From assembly GCA_016708105.1 (NCBI GenBank), contig JADJGJ010000002.1, forward strand, positions 558,001 through 622,000: a stretch of 64,000 nt of DNA, written 5' to 3'. A model generated the notes under the pieces. It saw nothing but the letters and a program-made list of their open reading frames with translations, was not told the origin of the DNA and did not search any database. How positions within the stretch are numbered: the first letter of the stretch is position 1; each line of letters begins with the position of its first letter. The DNA is from Crocinitomicaceae bacterium (GTDB lineage: Bacteria; Bacteroidota; Bacteroidia; Flavobacteriales_D; Crocinitomicaceae). Shown here piece by piece: positions 25,841-36,225 of this stretch. Both the position numbers and the translations under genes were made by a program.

Positions 25841-28800
25841 TTAGTGAGTGGCCAACATTTCTTCGTATTCTTCTTGGCTGCCCACCAATATTTGTTGGAA
25901 TTGTCTAAACCCTGTTCCTGCAGGAATCAAGTGTCCTACAATTACATTCTCTTTCAATCCTAACAGTGAATCTTCTTTTCCATTCAGCGCTGCTTCGTTC
26001 AGTACTTTAGTAGTTTCCTGGAACGATGCCGCAGAGATAAATGAACGAGTTTGCAATGACGCTTTGGTGATACCCTGTAACAATGGAATTGATGTAGCAG
26101 GTACAGCATCGCGTGCTTCAACTAGTTTTTTGTCTTTGCGTTTGAGAACTGAATTTTCATCACGCAGTTTACGTGCGGTGATGATTTGTCCTGCTTTCAA
26201 TGATTCTGACTCACCTGGGTCTATCACTACTTTTTTACCATATAGTGCATCATTCTCTTCAAAGAAATCTGCTTTGTGTACTGATTGTCCTTCAAGGAAT
26301 TTTGTGTCACCTGCCTCTTCAATCTCTACCTTCAACATCATCTGACGTACGATAACTTCAAAATGTTTATCGTTGATTTTCACACCTTGCAAACGGTATA
26401 CCTCTTGTATTTCATTCACAAGATATTCTTGCACCGCGGTTGGTCCTTTGATGTTTAGAATATCTCTTGGAGTGATAGATCCGTCTGACAACGGTTGACC
26501 CGCTTTTACAAAATCATTCTCTTGTACAAGAATATGTTTTGAAAGTGGAACAAGATAACGGCGCTCTTCACCGGTTTTTGAAATCACCACAATCTCACGG
26601 TTACCACGTTTGATTTTTCCGTATGAAACAATTCCGTCAATCTCTGCAACTACTGCCGGGTTTGACGGATTACGTGCTTCAAATAGCTCCGTTACACGTG
26701 GAAGACCTCCTGTGATATCCCCTGATTTTCCTGATACTCGTGGAATTTTTACAAGAATAGTTCCCGCTTCAATTTTATCTCCCTGATTAACCACAATGTG
26801 TGCATTCACCGGAAGGTTGTATGATCTCAACACTTCTTTTGATTTACCATCAATGATTGATACAGTTGGTATGGTTTTCTTGTTTTTATTTTCAGTGATT
26901 ACTTTCTCTGTAAATCCGGTTTGCTCATCTATTTCTTCACGGAAAGTTTCTCCTTCTGTGATGTTTTCAAATAGAACAACTCCTTTGGCATCTGAAAGAA
27001 TTACTGCGTTGTAAGGATCCCATTTACAAATCACGTCTCCTTTTTTAACACTAGAATTATTATCAGCAACCAAAATTGATCCGTAAGGAATGTTTGCAGT
27101 CATTAATATAATTCCGGTGCGTGAGTCAGTGATTTTTGCTTCAGCTGAACGACCAATTACAACTTGAACATCTTTTCCGTCTTTATCTTTTGTAGGAATA
27201 GTTTTTAACTCTTCAATTTCAAGTTTTCCTTCAAATTTTGCTTTGATATCAGCCTCTTCAGCAATGTTTGCAGCAGTACCTCCCACGTGGAACGTACGAA
27301 GTGTAAGTTGTGTACCTGGTTCACCAATTGACTGTGCAGCAATAACTCCTACAGCATCTCCCATTACAGCCATTTGGCTAGTTGATAGGTTGCGACCGTA
27401 ACATTTTGCACAAACACCACGCTTCATTTCACAGGTAAGCACTGAACGTACTTCAACACTTTCTATTTCTACTGCTTCAATTTGTTTTGCTGCAGTTTCT
27501 GTTACTTCTTCTCCTGCAGCAATGATCAACTCATCAGTACCCGGTTTATAAACATCATGTACTGTTACGCGACCCAAAATACGGTCGTACAATGATTCAA
27601 CAATGTCATCACTTTTCTTAAGTGCAGATACAACAACGCCACGAAGTGTTCCACAGTCTGCTGTATTAATTACAACATCCTGAGCAACGTCAACCAAACG
27701 ACGTGTAAGGTAACCGGCATCAGCCGTTTTCAACGCTGTATCGGCAAGACCTTTACGAGCACCGTGTGTAGAAATAAAGTACTCAAGTACTGACAACCCT
27801 TCTTTAAAATTAGATAAGATCGGGTTTTCAATAATATCTTGAGAAGATGCACCTGATTTTTGTGGTTTCGCCATCAATCCACGCATTCCTGAAAGCTGAC
27901 GAATTTGTTCTTTAGATCCACGTGCACCAGAATCCATCATCATATAAATTGAGTTGAATCCTTGCTGATCTTTAATCAAACGCTCCATCAATTTTGATGT
28001 CAAACGGGTATTGGTATGTGTCCAAATATCAATGATCTGATTATAACGCTCGTTGTTGGTAATGAGACCCATGTTGTAGTTCATCATTACTTCTTCAACT
28101 TCTTTATTCGCTGTTGCAATCATTTCATCTTTCTCAGCTGGAATAATAACATCATCCAAATTGAATGACAAACCTCCGCGGAATGCCATGGTAAATCCAA
28201 GATTTTTAATATCATCAAGGAATTGTGCCGCACGAGCTGTTCCGCACACCGCAAGTACTTTAGAGATGATATCACGAAGTGCTTTTTTAGTCAACACATC
28301 ATTGATGAATCCGCACTGTACAGGTACAAGTTCATTGAATAAAATTCTTCCGGTAGTTGTTTCAATTAATTTAGTAACAACGTTTCCGGCTTCATCTAAA
28401 TCTTTTGTGCGCACTTTGATAGAGGCATGTAAATCAAGCTTACCTTCATTACGTGCAATGATAACTTCTTCCGGAGAATAGAATGTCATTCCCTCTCCTT
28501 TTACTTTCACGGTATCTGTACTTTTTTTCAGTTTGGTGATATAGTATAATCCAAGCACCATGTCTTGTGAAGGTACCGTGATGGGCGCACCATTAGCTGA
28601 GTTACGGATGTTGTGCGAAGCAAGCATCAGAATTTGAGCTTCAAGTATTGCAGCATTTCCAAGCGGAACGTGTACCGCCATCTGGTCACCGTCAAAGTCG
28701 GCGTTAAACGCTGTACACACTAATGGGTGCAAACGAATCGCTTTTCCTTCAATCAGTTTTGGCTGGAATGCCTGAATACCCAAGCGGTGCAATGTAGGGG

Positions 28801-30127
28801 CACGGTTTAGTAATACAGGGTGTCCTTTCAATACGTTTTCAAGAATATCCCAAACGATTGGCTCTTTTTTGTCAACTATTTTCTTTGCAGATTTTACAGT
28901 TTTAACAACTCCTCTTTCAATTAGTTTGCGAATAATAAACGGCTTGAATAATTCAGCTGCCATATCTTTTGGCAAACCGCACTCATGCAATTTTAAGTTT
29001 GGTCCAACAACAATTACTGAACGTGCAGAATAGTCAACACGTTTTCCAAGCAAGTTTTGACGGAAACGTCCTTGCTTTCCTTTCAAAGAATCAGAAAGTG
29101 ATTTCAACGGACGATTTGATTCAGTTTTTACCGCACTTGATTTGCGTGAGTTATCAAACAATGAATCCACTGATTCCTGAAGCATCCTTTTCTCATTTCT
29201 AAGAATTACTTCTGGTGCTTTAATTTCCAACAGACGTTTCAAACGGTTGTTGCGGATGATTACTCTGCGGTACAAATCATTCAAATCTGACGTAGCAAAA
29301 CGACCTCCGTCCAACGGAACCAATGGACGTAATTCAGGTGGTATAACCGGAATAACTTTCATCACCATCCACTCAGGTCTGTTCTCAACTCGTCCAAATG
29401 ATTCACGAAGTGATTCAACAACCTGAAGACGCTTTAATGATTCTTTTTTACGTTGCTGTGAAGATTCAGTGTTAGCGCGGTGACGCAAATCAAATGATAA
29501 CGTGTCCAGGTCAAGACGCTGTAACAAATCATGAAGAGCTTCTGCTCCCATTTTTGCAATAAATTTATTCGGATCAGTGTCTTCCAAATATTGATTTTCT
29601 TTCGGAAGCTCATCTAAAATATCCAGATATTCTTCTTCTGTTAAAAAATCCATGTATTCCAAAGGCTCACCGTCATTGCGATTAGCGATACCTTTTTGAA
29701 TTACGACATAACGCTCGTAATAAATAATCTGATCAAGTTTTTTTGTTGGAAGACCTAACAAATATCCAATTTTATTTGGAAGAGAACGGAAGTACCAAAT
29801 GTGCGCAACCGGAACAACAAGTGAAATATGTCCCATGCGCTCACGACGCACTTTTTTCTCTGTCACTTCAACACCGCAACGGTCACAAACAATTCCTTTA
29901 TAACGAATACGTTTATATTTTCCGCAGTGGCATTCGTAATCTTTTACCGGACCGAAAATACGTTCACAAAACAAACCATCGCGTTCAGGTTTGTAGGTAC
30001 GGTAATTAATTGTTTCGGGCTTCAACACTTCACCATGTGATTTCTCTAAAATCATTTCAGGTGAAGCCAGGCTGATGGTAATTTTTGAAAAACTACTCTT
30101 TGGTTTTACATCTTTTCTGAACGCCAT
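25841..30127 (-). CDS. rpoC: DNA-directed RNA polymerase subunit beta'
   Basis: 1428 residues, a normal length for Bacteroidota. It is the clamp and active-site subunit of RNA polymerase. Visible: the N-terminal zinc ribbon CHCGKYKRIRYKGIVCDRCG (residues about 66-85), the Mg-binding loop NADFDGDQMAVHVPL, the LNRAPTLHRLGIQAF block, bridge-helix and trigger-loop sequences (GARKGLADTALKTADAGYLTRRLVD, quoted in part), and a second cysteine cluster CEMKRGVCAKCYG. It starts 36 bases after rpoB and ends the operon. Confidence 0.98.
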   Translation of the reverse strand: MAFRKDVKPKSSFSKITISLASPEMILEKSHGEVLKPETINYRTYKPERDGLFCERIFGPVKDYECHCGKYKRIRYKGIVCDRCGVEVTEKKVRRERMGHISLVVPVAHIWYFRSLPNKIGYLLGLPTKKLDQIIYYERYVVIQKGIANRNDGEPLEYMDFLTEEEYLDILDELPKENQYLEDTDPNKFIAKMGAEALHDLLQRLDLDTLSFDLRHRANTESSQQRKKESLKRLQVVESLRESFGRVENRPEWMVMKVIPVIPPELRPLVPLDGGRFATSDLNDLYRRVIIRNNRLKRLLEIKAPEVILRNEKRMLQESVDSLFDNSRKSSAVKTESNRPLKSLSDSLKGKQGRFRQNLLGKRVDYSARSVIVVGPNLKLHECGLPKDMAAELFKPFIIRKLIERGVVKTVKSAKKIVDKKEPIVWDILENVLKGHPVLLNRAPTLHRLGIQAFQPKLIEGKAIRLHPLVCTAFNADFDGDQMAVHVPLGNAAILEAQILMLASHNIRNSANGAPITVPSQDMVLGLYYITKLKKSTDTVKVKGEGMTFYSPEEVIIARNEGKLDLHASIKVRTKDLDEAGNVVTKLIETTTGRILFNELVPVQCGFINDVLTKKALRDIISKVLAVCGTARAAQFLDDIKNLGFTMAFRGGLSFNLDDVIIPAEKDEMIATANKEVEEVMMNYNMGLITNNERYNQIIDIWTHTNTRLTSKLMERLIKDQQGFNSIYMMMDSGARGSKEQIRQLSGMRGLMAKPQKSGASSQDIIENPILSNFKEGLSVLEYFISTHGARKGLADTALKTADAGYLTRRLVDVAQDVVINTADCGTLRGVVVSALKKSDDIVESLYDRILGRVTVHDVYKPGTDELIIAAGEEVTETAAKQIEAVEIESVEVRSVLTCEMKRGVCAKCYGRNLSTSQMAVMGDAVGVIAAQSIGEPGTQLTLRTFHVGGTAANIAEEADIKAKFEGKLEIEELKTIPTKDKDGKDVQVVIGRSAEAKITDSRTGIILMTANIPYGSILVADNNSSVKKGDVICKWDPYNAVILSDAKGVVLFENITEGETFREEIDEQTGFTEKVITENKNKKTIPTVSIIDGKSKEVLRSYNLPVNAHIVVNQGDKIEAGTILVKIPRVSGKSGDITGGLPRVTELFEARNPSNPAVVAEIDGIVSYGKIKRGNREIVVISKTGEERRYLVPLSKHILVQENDFVKAGQPLSDGSITPRDILNIKGPTAVQEYLVNEIQEVYRLQGVKINDKHFEVIVRQMMLKVEIEEAGDTKFLEGQSVHKADFFEENDALYGKKVVIDPGESESLKAGQIITARKLRDENSVLKRKDKKLVEARDAVPATSIPLLQGITKASLQTRSFISAASFQETTKVLNEAALNGKEDSLLGLKENVIVGHLIPAGTGFRQFQQILVGSQEEYEEMLATH

Positions 30128-30163
30128 AGTCTATTTATAATTTTTTAATAGATCCAATAATTA

Positions 30164-33100
30164 TTATTCCATTGTGATATTCAATCCCAAACCGGCAAGC
30201 TCATTCAACAATACATTGAATGATTCTGGTATACCTGGTTCATGGAATACTTCACCTTTGACAATTGACTCGTAAGCTTTTGCTCTACCAATCACGTCAT
30301 CAGATTTAATTGTAAGAATTTCACGCAGGATATTTGCTGCACCGTATGCTTCAAGTGCCCAAACCTCCATCTCACCAAAACGCTGACCACCAAATTGTGC
30401 TTTACCACCAAGAGGTTGTTGAGTGATGAGTGAGTATGGTCCAATTGAACGTGCGTGCATTTTGTCATCTACCATGTGACCAAGTTTCAACATATAGATC
30501 ACCCCAACTGTTGCTGCCTGGTCAAATTTTTCACCGGTGAGACCATCAGTAAGATGTGTTTTACCAAATTTTGGTATTCCGGCTTTTTCGGTGTATTCGG
30601 TTATAGTCTCCAGCGATGCTCCGTCAAAAATTGGTGTAGCAAATTTAACCCCAAGCTCCATACCTGCCCAACCTAATACAGTTTCGTAAATCTGTCCAAG
30701 GTTCATACGTGAAGGTACCCCAAGTGGATTAAGTACGATATCTACCGGTGTTCCATCTGGTAAGAAAGGCATGTCTTCTTCACGAACGATGTTCGCAACA
30801 ATTCCTTTATTCCCGTGACGTCCGGCCATTTTATCTCCAACTTTCAGTTTGCGTTTTTTAGCAACGTATACTTTGGCCATTTTTACAATTCCCGCAGGTA
30901 ATTCATCACCAACTGATATTTGGAATTTTTTGCGTTTATAAACTCCAAGTAAATCATTTGCTTTGATATTGAAGTTATGCAGTAAGCGTTGAATGAGTTT
31001 ATTCGTTGCTGTATCAGCTGTCCACTCATAAGGATTGACAATTGAAAAATCAACGGTTTGTAAACTCTTAGCGGTAAATTTAACCCCTTTCTTTAGAATC
31101 TCTTCTTTGTAATTGTTGAAGACACCGTTTGATTTTTGCTCACCCAAAATGTTGAGTAATTTATCAATCAAAACTGATTTCAATTCACCGGCTTCTTTTT
31201 CGTAGTCGGCATCTAATTGTGCCAATACCGGTTTATCTTTTGCCTTTGTTTTACGATCTTTAATTGCGCGTGAAAATAATTTTTTATCAATTACCACACC
31301 GCGTAATGATGGACCGGCTTTCAACGATGCATCTTTTACGTCTCCTGCTTTATCACCAAAGATTGCACGTAAAAGTTTTTCTTCCGGTGATGGATCTGTT
31401 TCGCCTTTTGGTGTGATTTTTCCGATCAGGATATCTCCTTCTTTGATATCAGCACCAATTCTGATAATTCCGTTTTCGTCAAGATCTTTGGTAGCATCTT
31501 CAGAAACATTTGGAATATCAGCAGTCAACTCTTCCAAACCACGTTTTGTATCACGAACTTCTAACGCATACTCATCAATGTGAATTGAGGTGAAGATATC
31601 GTTGCGAACTACTTTTTCAGAAATTACAATCGCATCCTCAAAGTTGTATCCTTGCCAAGGCATGAAAGCAACTTTTAAGTTTTGACCCAAAGCAAGTTCT
31701 CCGTTTTCTGTTGCAAATCCTTCACACAATACTTGTCCTTTTTCAACCTTTGTTCCTTTGAAAACAATTGGACGCAAATTGATGGTAGTACTTTGATTTG
31801 TCTTTTGGAATTTAGTTAACTCGTACGTTTTAAGATCACCATCAAAACTAACTAATTTGTCATCTTTAGACATGTTGTAACGAATTTTAATTTCGTTCGC
31901 ATCAACATACTCAACAACACCATCTCCTTCGGCATTAATAAGTACACGAGAATCTTTTGCAACTAATTTCTCAATTCCTGTTCCTACTACCGGTGCACTT
32001 GGTTTAAGCAAAGGCACAGCTTGACGTTGCATGTTTGATCCCATGAGCGCACGGTTGGCGTCATCATGCTCTAGGAAAGGAATTGAAGATGCAGCGATAG
32101 ATGCAATTTGGTTAGTACCCACATCCATCAGATTTACCGCTTTTGGTTCAACAACCGGGAAATCACCTTCTAAACGTGACTTAACACGTTCAGATGTAAT
32201 TTTACCTTTACCGTCAACTGAAATGTTTGCCTGAGCAATAATTTTTCCCTCTTCTTCCTCAGCACTGAGGTACATTGGTTTGTCTAATTGTGCTGTTCCG
32301 TTTTCAACTTGATAATATGGTGTCTCAATGAAACCAAGCTTATTCACTTTGGCATAAACGCAAAGAGATGAAATCAAACCAATATTTGGACCCTCTGGTG
32401 TTTCAATAGTACACAACCGTCCGTAGTGCGTGTAGTGAACGTCACGTACCTCAAATCCGGCACGCTCACGTGAAAGACCTCCAGGCCCGAGTGCTGATAA
32501 ACGACGTTTGTGCGTTACTTCAGACAGCGGATTGGTTTGATCCATAAACTGAGACAACTGATTTGTTCCAAAGAACGAGTTGATCACTGAAGATAATGTT
32601 TTTGCATTGATTAGATCGATAGGGGTGAACACCTCATTATCTCTCACGTTCATGCGCTCACGGATGGTACGTGCCATACGGGCAAGTCCAACACCAAATT
32701 GCGTGTGTAACTGCTCACCAACGGTACGAACACGACGATTTGACAAGTGATCAATATCGTCAATCTCCGCTTTTGCATTAATCAATTCAATAAGATATTT
32801 TACAATCAGAATGATGTCATCTTTGGTGAGCACTTTCTGATCCATGTCTGTTTTAAGACCTAATTTGGTGTTGATACGGAAACGTCCAACTTCACCAAGG
32901 TCATATCGCGTATCCGAGAAAAAGAGTTTTTCAAAAACGCTGCGAGCAGTTTCAAAATCTGGTGGCTCAGCATTTCTCAATTGACGATAGATATGCTCTA
33001 CCGCTTCTTTTTCAGAGTTTGATGTGTCTTTTTGTAGGGTATTATAGATGATCGCATAATCAGCTGTGTTGACATTTTCTTTGTGAAGAATTATTGTTTT

Positions 33101-33973
33101 CACGCCTGAATCAGCAATCAGATCAAGATGATCTTTTTCAAGAATGGTTTCACGATCAAGTAAAACTTCGTTACGTTCAATTGAAACAACCTCACCGGTA
33201 TCTTCATCAACGAAATCTTCAATCCACGTTTTTAGCACACGGGCTGCAAGTTTGCGCCCAAGCACTTTTTTCATAGCTGCTTTGTTTACTTTGAATTCAT
33301 CCGCTAAATCAAAGATTTCAAGAATATCCTTATCAGTTTCATAACCGATTGCACGGAACAAAGTAGTTACAGGTAATTTCTTTTTACGGTCAATGTAAGC
33401 GTACATGACATTGTTGATGTCAGTAGCAAACTCTATCCATGATCCTTTGAAAGGGATGATACGGGCAGAGTACAATTTTGTACCGTTAGCGTGTCTGCTT
33501 TGACCAAAAAACACGCCTGGAGAACGATGTAATTGAGATACTATTACGCGCTCAGCTCCGTTGATCACAAATGATCCTTTAGGAGTCATGTATGGAATAG
33601 TTCCCAAATAAACGTCCTGCACGATGGTCTCAAAATCTTCATGCTCAGGGTCGGTACAATACAATTTCAGTTTTGCCTTGAGTGGAACACTATAGGTAAG
33701 TCCTCGATCAATACACTCGGTTATGGTATATCTTGGTGGGTCAATGAAGTAATCAAGGAACTCCAATACAAACTGGTTACGTGTGTCAGTGATTGGAAAA
33801 TTTTCGCTGAAAACTTTGAAGAGGCCTTCGTTACTCCTGTTTTCCGGCGTAGTTTCAAGCTGGAAAAACTGTCTGAAAGATTCGAGCTGAATGTCTAAGA
33901 AATCTGGATATTCTAATCCTGTTGAACGGCTGCCCAGATTAATTCTTTCGGTGATATTTTTTTGTGTTGCCAA
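30164..33973 (-). CDS. rpoB: DNA-directed RNA polymerase subunit beta
   Basis: 1269 residues. Catalytic beta subunit of RNA polymerase. The rifampicin-binding region reads FFGTNQLSQFMDQTNPLSEVTHKRRLSALGPGG in part, with the usual Gln, Asp, His, Arg and Ser residues of a rifampicin-sensitive enzyme (DQTN, THKRRLSA). Also seen are GYNFEDAIVISE, GRHGNKGIVA and the C-terminal PLGGKAQFGGQRFGEMEVWA. It is preceded by a large hairpin in the rplL-rpoB gap and followed by rpoC. Confidence 0.98.
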   Translation of the reverse strand: MATQKNITERINLGSRSTGLEYPDFLDIQLESFRQFFQLETTPENRSNEGLFKVFSENFPITDTRNQFVLEFLDYFIDPPRYTITECIDRGLTYSVPLKAKLKLYCTDPEHEDFETIVQDVYLGTIPYMTPKGSFVINGAERVIVSQLHRSPGVFFGQSRHANGTKLYSARIIPFKGSWIEFATDINNVMYAYIDRKKKLPVTTLFRAIGYETDKDILEIFDLADEFKVNKAAMKKVLGRKLAARVLKTWIEDFVDEDTGEVVSIERNEVLLDRETILEKDHLDLIADSGVKTIILHKENVNTADYAIIYNTLQKDTSNSEKEAVEHIYRQLRNAEPPDFETARSVFEKLFFSDTRYDLGEVGRFRINTKLGLKTDMDQKVLTKDDIILIVKYLIELINAKAEIDDIDHLSNRRVRTVGEQLHTQFGVGLARMARTIRERMNVRDNEVFTPIDLINAKTLSSVINSFFGTNQLSQFMDQTNPLSEVTHKRRLSALGPGGLSRERAGFEVRDVHYTHYGRLCTIETPEGPNIGLISSLCVYAKVNKLGFIETPYYQVENGTAQLDKPMYLSAEEEEGKIIAQANISVDGKGKITSERVKSRLEGDFPVVEPKAVNLMDVGTNQIASIAASSIPFLEHDDANRALMGSNMQRQAVPLLKPSAPVVGTGIEKLVAKDSRVLINAEGDGVVEYVDANEIKIRYNMSKDDKLVSFDGDLKTYELTKFQKTNQSTTINLRPIVFKGTKVEKGQVLCEGFATENGELALGQNLKVAFMPWQGYNFEDAIVISEKVVRNDIFTSIHIDEYALEVRDTKRGLEELTADIPNVSEDATKDLDENGIIRIGADIKEGDILIGKITPKGETDPSPEEKLLRAIFGDKAGDVKDASLKAGPSLRGVVIDKKLFSRAIKDRKTKAKDKPVLAQLDADYEKEAGELKSVLIDKLLNILGEQKSNGVFNNYKEEILKKGVKFTAKSLQTVDFSIVNPYEWTADTATNKLIQRLLHNFNIKANDLLGVYKRKKFQISVGDELPAGIVKMAKVYVAKKRKLKVGDKMAGRHGNKGIVANIVREEDMPFLPDGTPVDIVLNPLGVPSRMNLGQIYETVLGWAGMELGVKFATPIFDGASLETITEYTEKAGIPKFGKTHLTDGLTGEKFDQAATVGVIYMLKLGHMVDDKMHARSIGPYSLITQQPLGGKAQFGGQRFGEMEVWALEAYGAANILREILTIKSDDVIGRAKAYESIVKGEVFHEPGIPESFNVLLNELAGLGLNITME

Positions 33974-34025
33974 GGCTAAAAAATTTAGTTAAACAAATTC
34001 ATTCAAAAACAAGGTCCATTTTTAA

Positions 34026-34066
34026 ACAGATGTAGGCACATACCCATTGGGTAGTGCCTAATCTGT
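34026..34066 (-). promoter_or_regulatory. long hairpin in the rplL-rpoB gap (attenuator or processing site)
   Basis: Three stacked stems: ACAGAT/ATCTGT, TAGGCAC/GTGCCTA and TACCC/GGGTA, with single-base bulges at 32 and 40 and a loop ATT, 18 pairs in all. It is not followed by a strong U-run on the minus strand (TTTAAAAAT). In other bacteria the rplL-rpoB gap carries a partial terminator and an RNase III site that lower rpoBC expression relative to ribosomal proteins; the same role is inferred here. Confidence 0.6.
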
Positions 34067-34083
34067 GTAAATACAAGCCTTTA

Positions 34084-34452
34084 TTAGTTAACTTCAACTA
34101 CTGCACCTGCCTCTTCAAGAGATTTTTTCAGGCCAGCAGCTTCGTCTTTAGAAACTCCTTGTTTAAGAGGAGAAGGAGCTTTGTCAACGAGTTCTTTTGC
34201 TTCTTTCAGTCCAAGACCAGTTAGATCTTTAACCAATTTCACGATAGCAAGTTTGTTAGCACCTGCATCTTTCAGAACAACATCAAATTCTGTTTTTTCA
34301 GCAGCAGCTTCTGCGCCTCCACCACCAGCAACAACTACTGCAGCAGCTGCAGGTTCAATGCCGTACTCGTCTTTCAATATTTGAGCCAATTCGTTAACTT
34401 CTTTTACTGTCAGGTTAACCAATTTTTCTGCGAATTCTTTTAATTCAGCCAT
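34084..34452 (-). CDS. rplL: 50S ribosomal protein L7/L12
   Basis: 122 residues. N-terminal dimerisation helix (LKEFAEKLVNLTVKEVNELA), Ala/Gly-rich hinge at about 37-52 and the C-terminal factor-binding domain (EFDVVLKDAGANKLAIVKLVK..GLGLKEAKELVDKAP). It forms the flexible stalk of the ribosome with L10. The gene is 51 bases after rplJ and before the rpoB hairpin. Confidence 0.97.
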   Translation of the reverse strand: MAELKEFAEKLVNLTVKEVNELAQILKDEYGIEPAAAAVVVAGGGGAEAAAEKTEFDVVLKDAGANKLAIVKLVKDLTGLGLKEAKELVDKAPSPLKQGVSKDEAAGLKKSLEEAGAVVEVN

Positions 34453-34503
34453 TTTATTTTGTTTTATTAATGTTAATACTTCACTCTTTTTTACAAGAGT
34501 ATT

Positions 34504-35004
34504 TTAATTTTCTGCTGGCCATTTGCGGTCTTCACGAGTAAGACCAGAAATAACTTTTTGAGCAGGTGATTTAAGAGCAAGAATAATATCGGCAACAAGC
34601 TCATTTTTGCTTTTCAACGCAGCAAGCATATCCACATTTTTATCACCTACATAGGTGTTTTCTTGGATATATGCCCCTTTCAAAACCGGCTTATCACTTT
34701 TTCTTCTAAACTCTTGTATCAATTTGGCAGGTACGTTACCTACTTCTGAAAACATTACCGCTGTAGGCCCATGTAACGCTTCAAACAGATCAGCATAATT
34801 TCTGTCTGCAAAACGTTGCATTGCTTTTTTAAGGAGCGTATTTTTTACTACCCGCAACTCTACTTTACTATGGAAGCATTTTCTGCGCAAGTTGTTGATA
34901 GATTCTACGTCCAGTCCGGCTGTATCAGTCAGATAAAACACGCCTGATTCAGACAACTTTGCCGCCAAATCATCAATGTACTTTGATTTTTCTTCTTTTG
35001 TCAT
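34504..35004 (-). CDS. rplJ: 50S ribosomal protein L10
   Basis: 166 residues, standard length. Stalk base protein. Conserved blocks: FYLTDTAGLDVESINNLRRK, VVKNTLLKKAM, GPTAVMFSE, PAQKVISGL. It sits 15 bases after rplA and shares a transcript with rplL. There is no room for a separate L10 leader, so autoregulation would act in the rplA-rplJ junction if at all. Confidence 0.97.
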   Translation of the reverse strand: MTKEEKSKYIDDLAAKLSESGVFYLTDTAGLDVESINNLRRKCFHSKVELRVVKNTLLKKAMQRFADRNYADLFEALHGPTAVMFSEVGNVPAKLIQEFRRKSDKPVLKGAYIQENTYVGDKNVDMLAALKSKNELVADIILALKSPAQKVISGLTREDRKWPAEN

Positions 35005-35019
35005 TTTATAGCGTATTTA

Positions 35020-35715
35020 TTATTGAGCAAAACTTCTGGCATCAATTGAAATGCCCGGACTCATGGTTGAACTCATGTAGATACTTTTTATGTAAGTACC
35101 TTTTGCAGATGAAGGCTTCATCCGAACAATTGTCTGAAGCAATTCATTCGCGTTTTCTTCAATCTTTTTGGGATCGAAAGAAACTTTAGCTACTGCAGAA
35201 TGTACGATACCATTTTTATCAACACGGAAATCAATTTTACCAGCTTTGGTTTCAGTTACAGCTTTACCGACATCCATTGTTACGGTTCCGGTTTTCGGGT
35301 TAGGCATCAATCCGCGAGGACCGAGTATTTTACCTAAAGCACCTACTTTACCCATTACTGAAGGCATGGTGATAATCACGTCGATATCTGTCCAGCCTGC
35401 TTTGATTTTGTTGATGTAATCATCTAACCCAACGTGGTCAGCTCCGGCTGCTTTAGCCTCAGTTTCTTTGTCGGGTGTACACAATACAAGTACCCTTACA
35501 TTTTTACCAGTACCGTGTGGAAGTGCAACACTACCACGTACCATTTGATTGGCTTTTCTTGGGTCAACGCCGAGGCGCACCGCAATGTCAACCGATGCAT
35601 CAAATTTTGTTGTTGAAATTTCCTTAACCAGGCTTGAAGCTTCAGCTAAGGAATAAGCTTTTGCCCGATCAATTTTCGCGAGCACAACTTTTCTCTTTTT
35701 ACTTACTCTTGCCAT
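35020..35715 (-). CDS. rplA: 50S ribosomal protein L1
   Basis: 231 residues. L1 stalk protein that binds 23S rRNA and often represses its own operon. Conserved FDASVDIAVRLGVDPRKANQMVRG, LPHGTGKNVRVLV, GPRGLMPNPKTGTV and a C-terminal GISID block are present. It starts 2 bases after the rplK stop. Confidence 0.97.
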   Translation of the reverse strand: MARVSKKRKVVLAKIDRAKAYSLAEASSLVKEISTTKFDASVDIAVRLGVDPRKANQMVRGSVALPHGTGKNVRVLVLCTPDKETEAKAAGADHVGLDDYINKIKAGWTDIDVIITMPSVMGKVGALGKILGPRGLMPNPKTGTVTMDVGKAVTETKAGKIDFRVDKNGIVHSAVAKVSFDPKKIEENANELLQTIVRMKPSSAKGTYIKSIYMSSTMSPGISIDARSFAQ

Positions 35716-35717
35716 GA

Positions 35718-36161
35718 TTAATTTGATTTTGGAAATTCACCTGTTACTGTAAGACCCATACTGCGAGCTGTGCCGGCTACCATTCTCATGGCAGACTCCA
35801 CTTTAAAACAATTCATGTCCTGAATTTTGTCTTCAGCAATTGTTTTAATTTGATCCCATGATACCTTACCAACTTTGTTACGGTTTGGTTCTGCTGAACC
35901 TGATTTCAATTTAGTAGCTTCAAGAAGTTGTACGGCTACCGGTGGTGTTTTTACAACAAATTCAAACGATTTGTCTGCATAAACTGTAATAACTACCGGA
36001 AGAACTTTCCCTGGTTTATCTTGGGTTCTAGCATTAAATTGCTTACAGAACTCCATGATGTTTACCCCTTTGGAACCGAGAGCCGGACCAACTGGAGGGG
36101 AAGGATTAGCCGCTCCACCTTTAATTTGAAGCTTAATTAATCCAACGATTTGTTTTGCCAT
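35718..36161 (-). CDS. rplK: 50S ribosomal protein L11
   Basis: 147 residues from the ATG at 36161 (MAKQIVGLIKLQI), the usual length. A further in-frame ATG at 36212 would add 17 residues never seen in L11 and would run through the leader hairpin, so it is rejected. Key blocks: GGAANPSPPVGPALGSKGVN, FCKQFNART, GTARSMGLTV. L11 forms the GTPase-associated centre with 23S rRNA. Confidence 0.97.
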   Translation of the reverse strand: MAKQIVGLIKLQIKGGAANPSPPVGPALGSKGVNIMEFCKQFNARTQDKPGKVLPVVITVYADKSFEFVVKTPPVAVQLLEATKLKSGSAEPNRNKVGKVSWDQIKTIAEDKIQDMNCFKVESAMRMVAGTARSMGLTVTGEFPKSN

Positions 36162-36197
36162 TTTTGTTTGTTTTTTGTAGTTCAATCGTGCGTTAAT

Positions 36198-36225
36198 CGG
36201 TGAGGGAAGCATTCAGTGCTCACCG
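36198..36225 (-). promoter_or_regulatory. hairpin in the rplK leader, possible L1 binding site
   Basis: Stem CGGTGAG (36198-36204) / CTCACCG (36219-36225) in the 91-base leader between nusG and rplK. In many bacteria L1 represses the L11-L1 transcript by binding a leader hairpin that resembles its rRNA site. The position fits; the loop sequence has not been compared with the rRNA site. Confidence 0.35.

Noticed and set aside
25848..30040. Plus-strand frames opposite rpoC and similar ones opposite rpoB
   Set aside because: They are shadows of highly conserved coding sequence; none has a recognisable domain or ribosome-binding site.
36162..36212. Longer rplK start
   Set aside because: L11 begins MAKQIVG in all relatives known to me; the extension crosses the leader hairpin.
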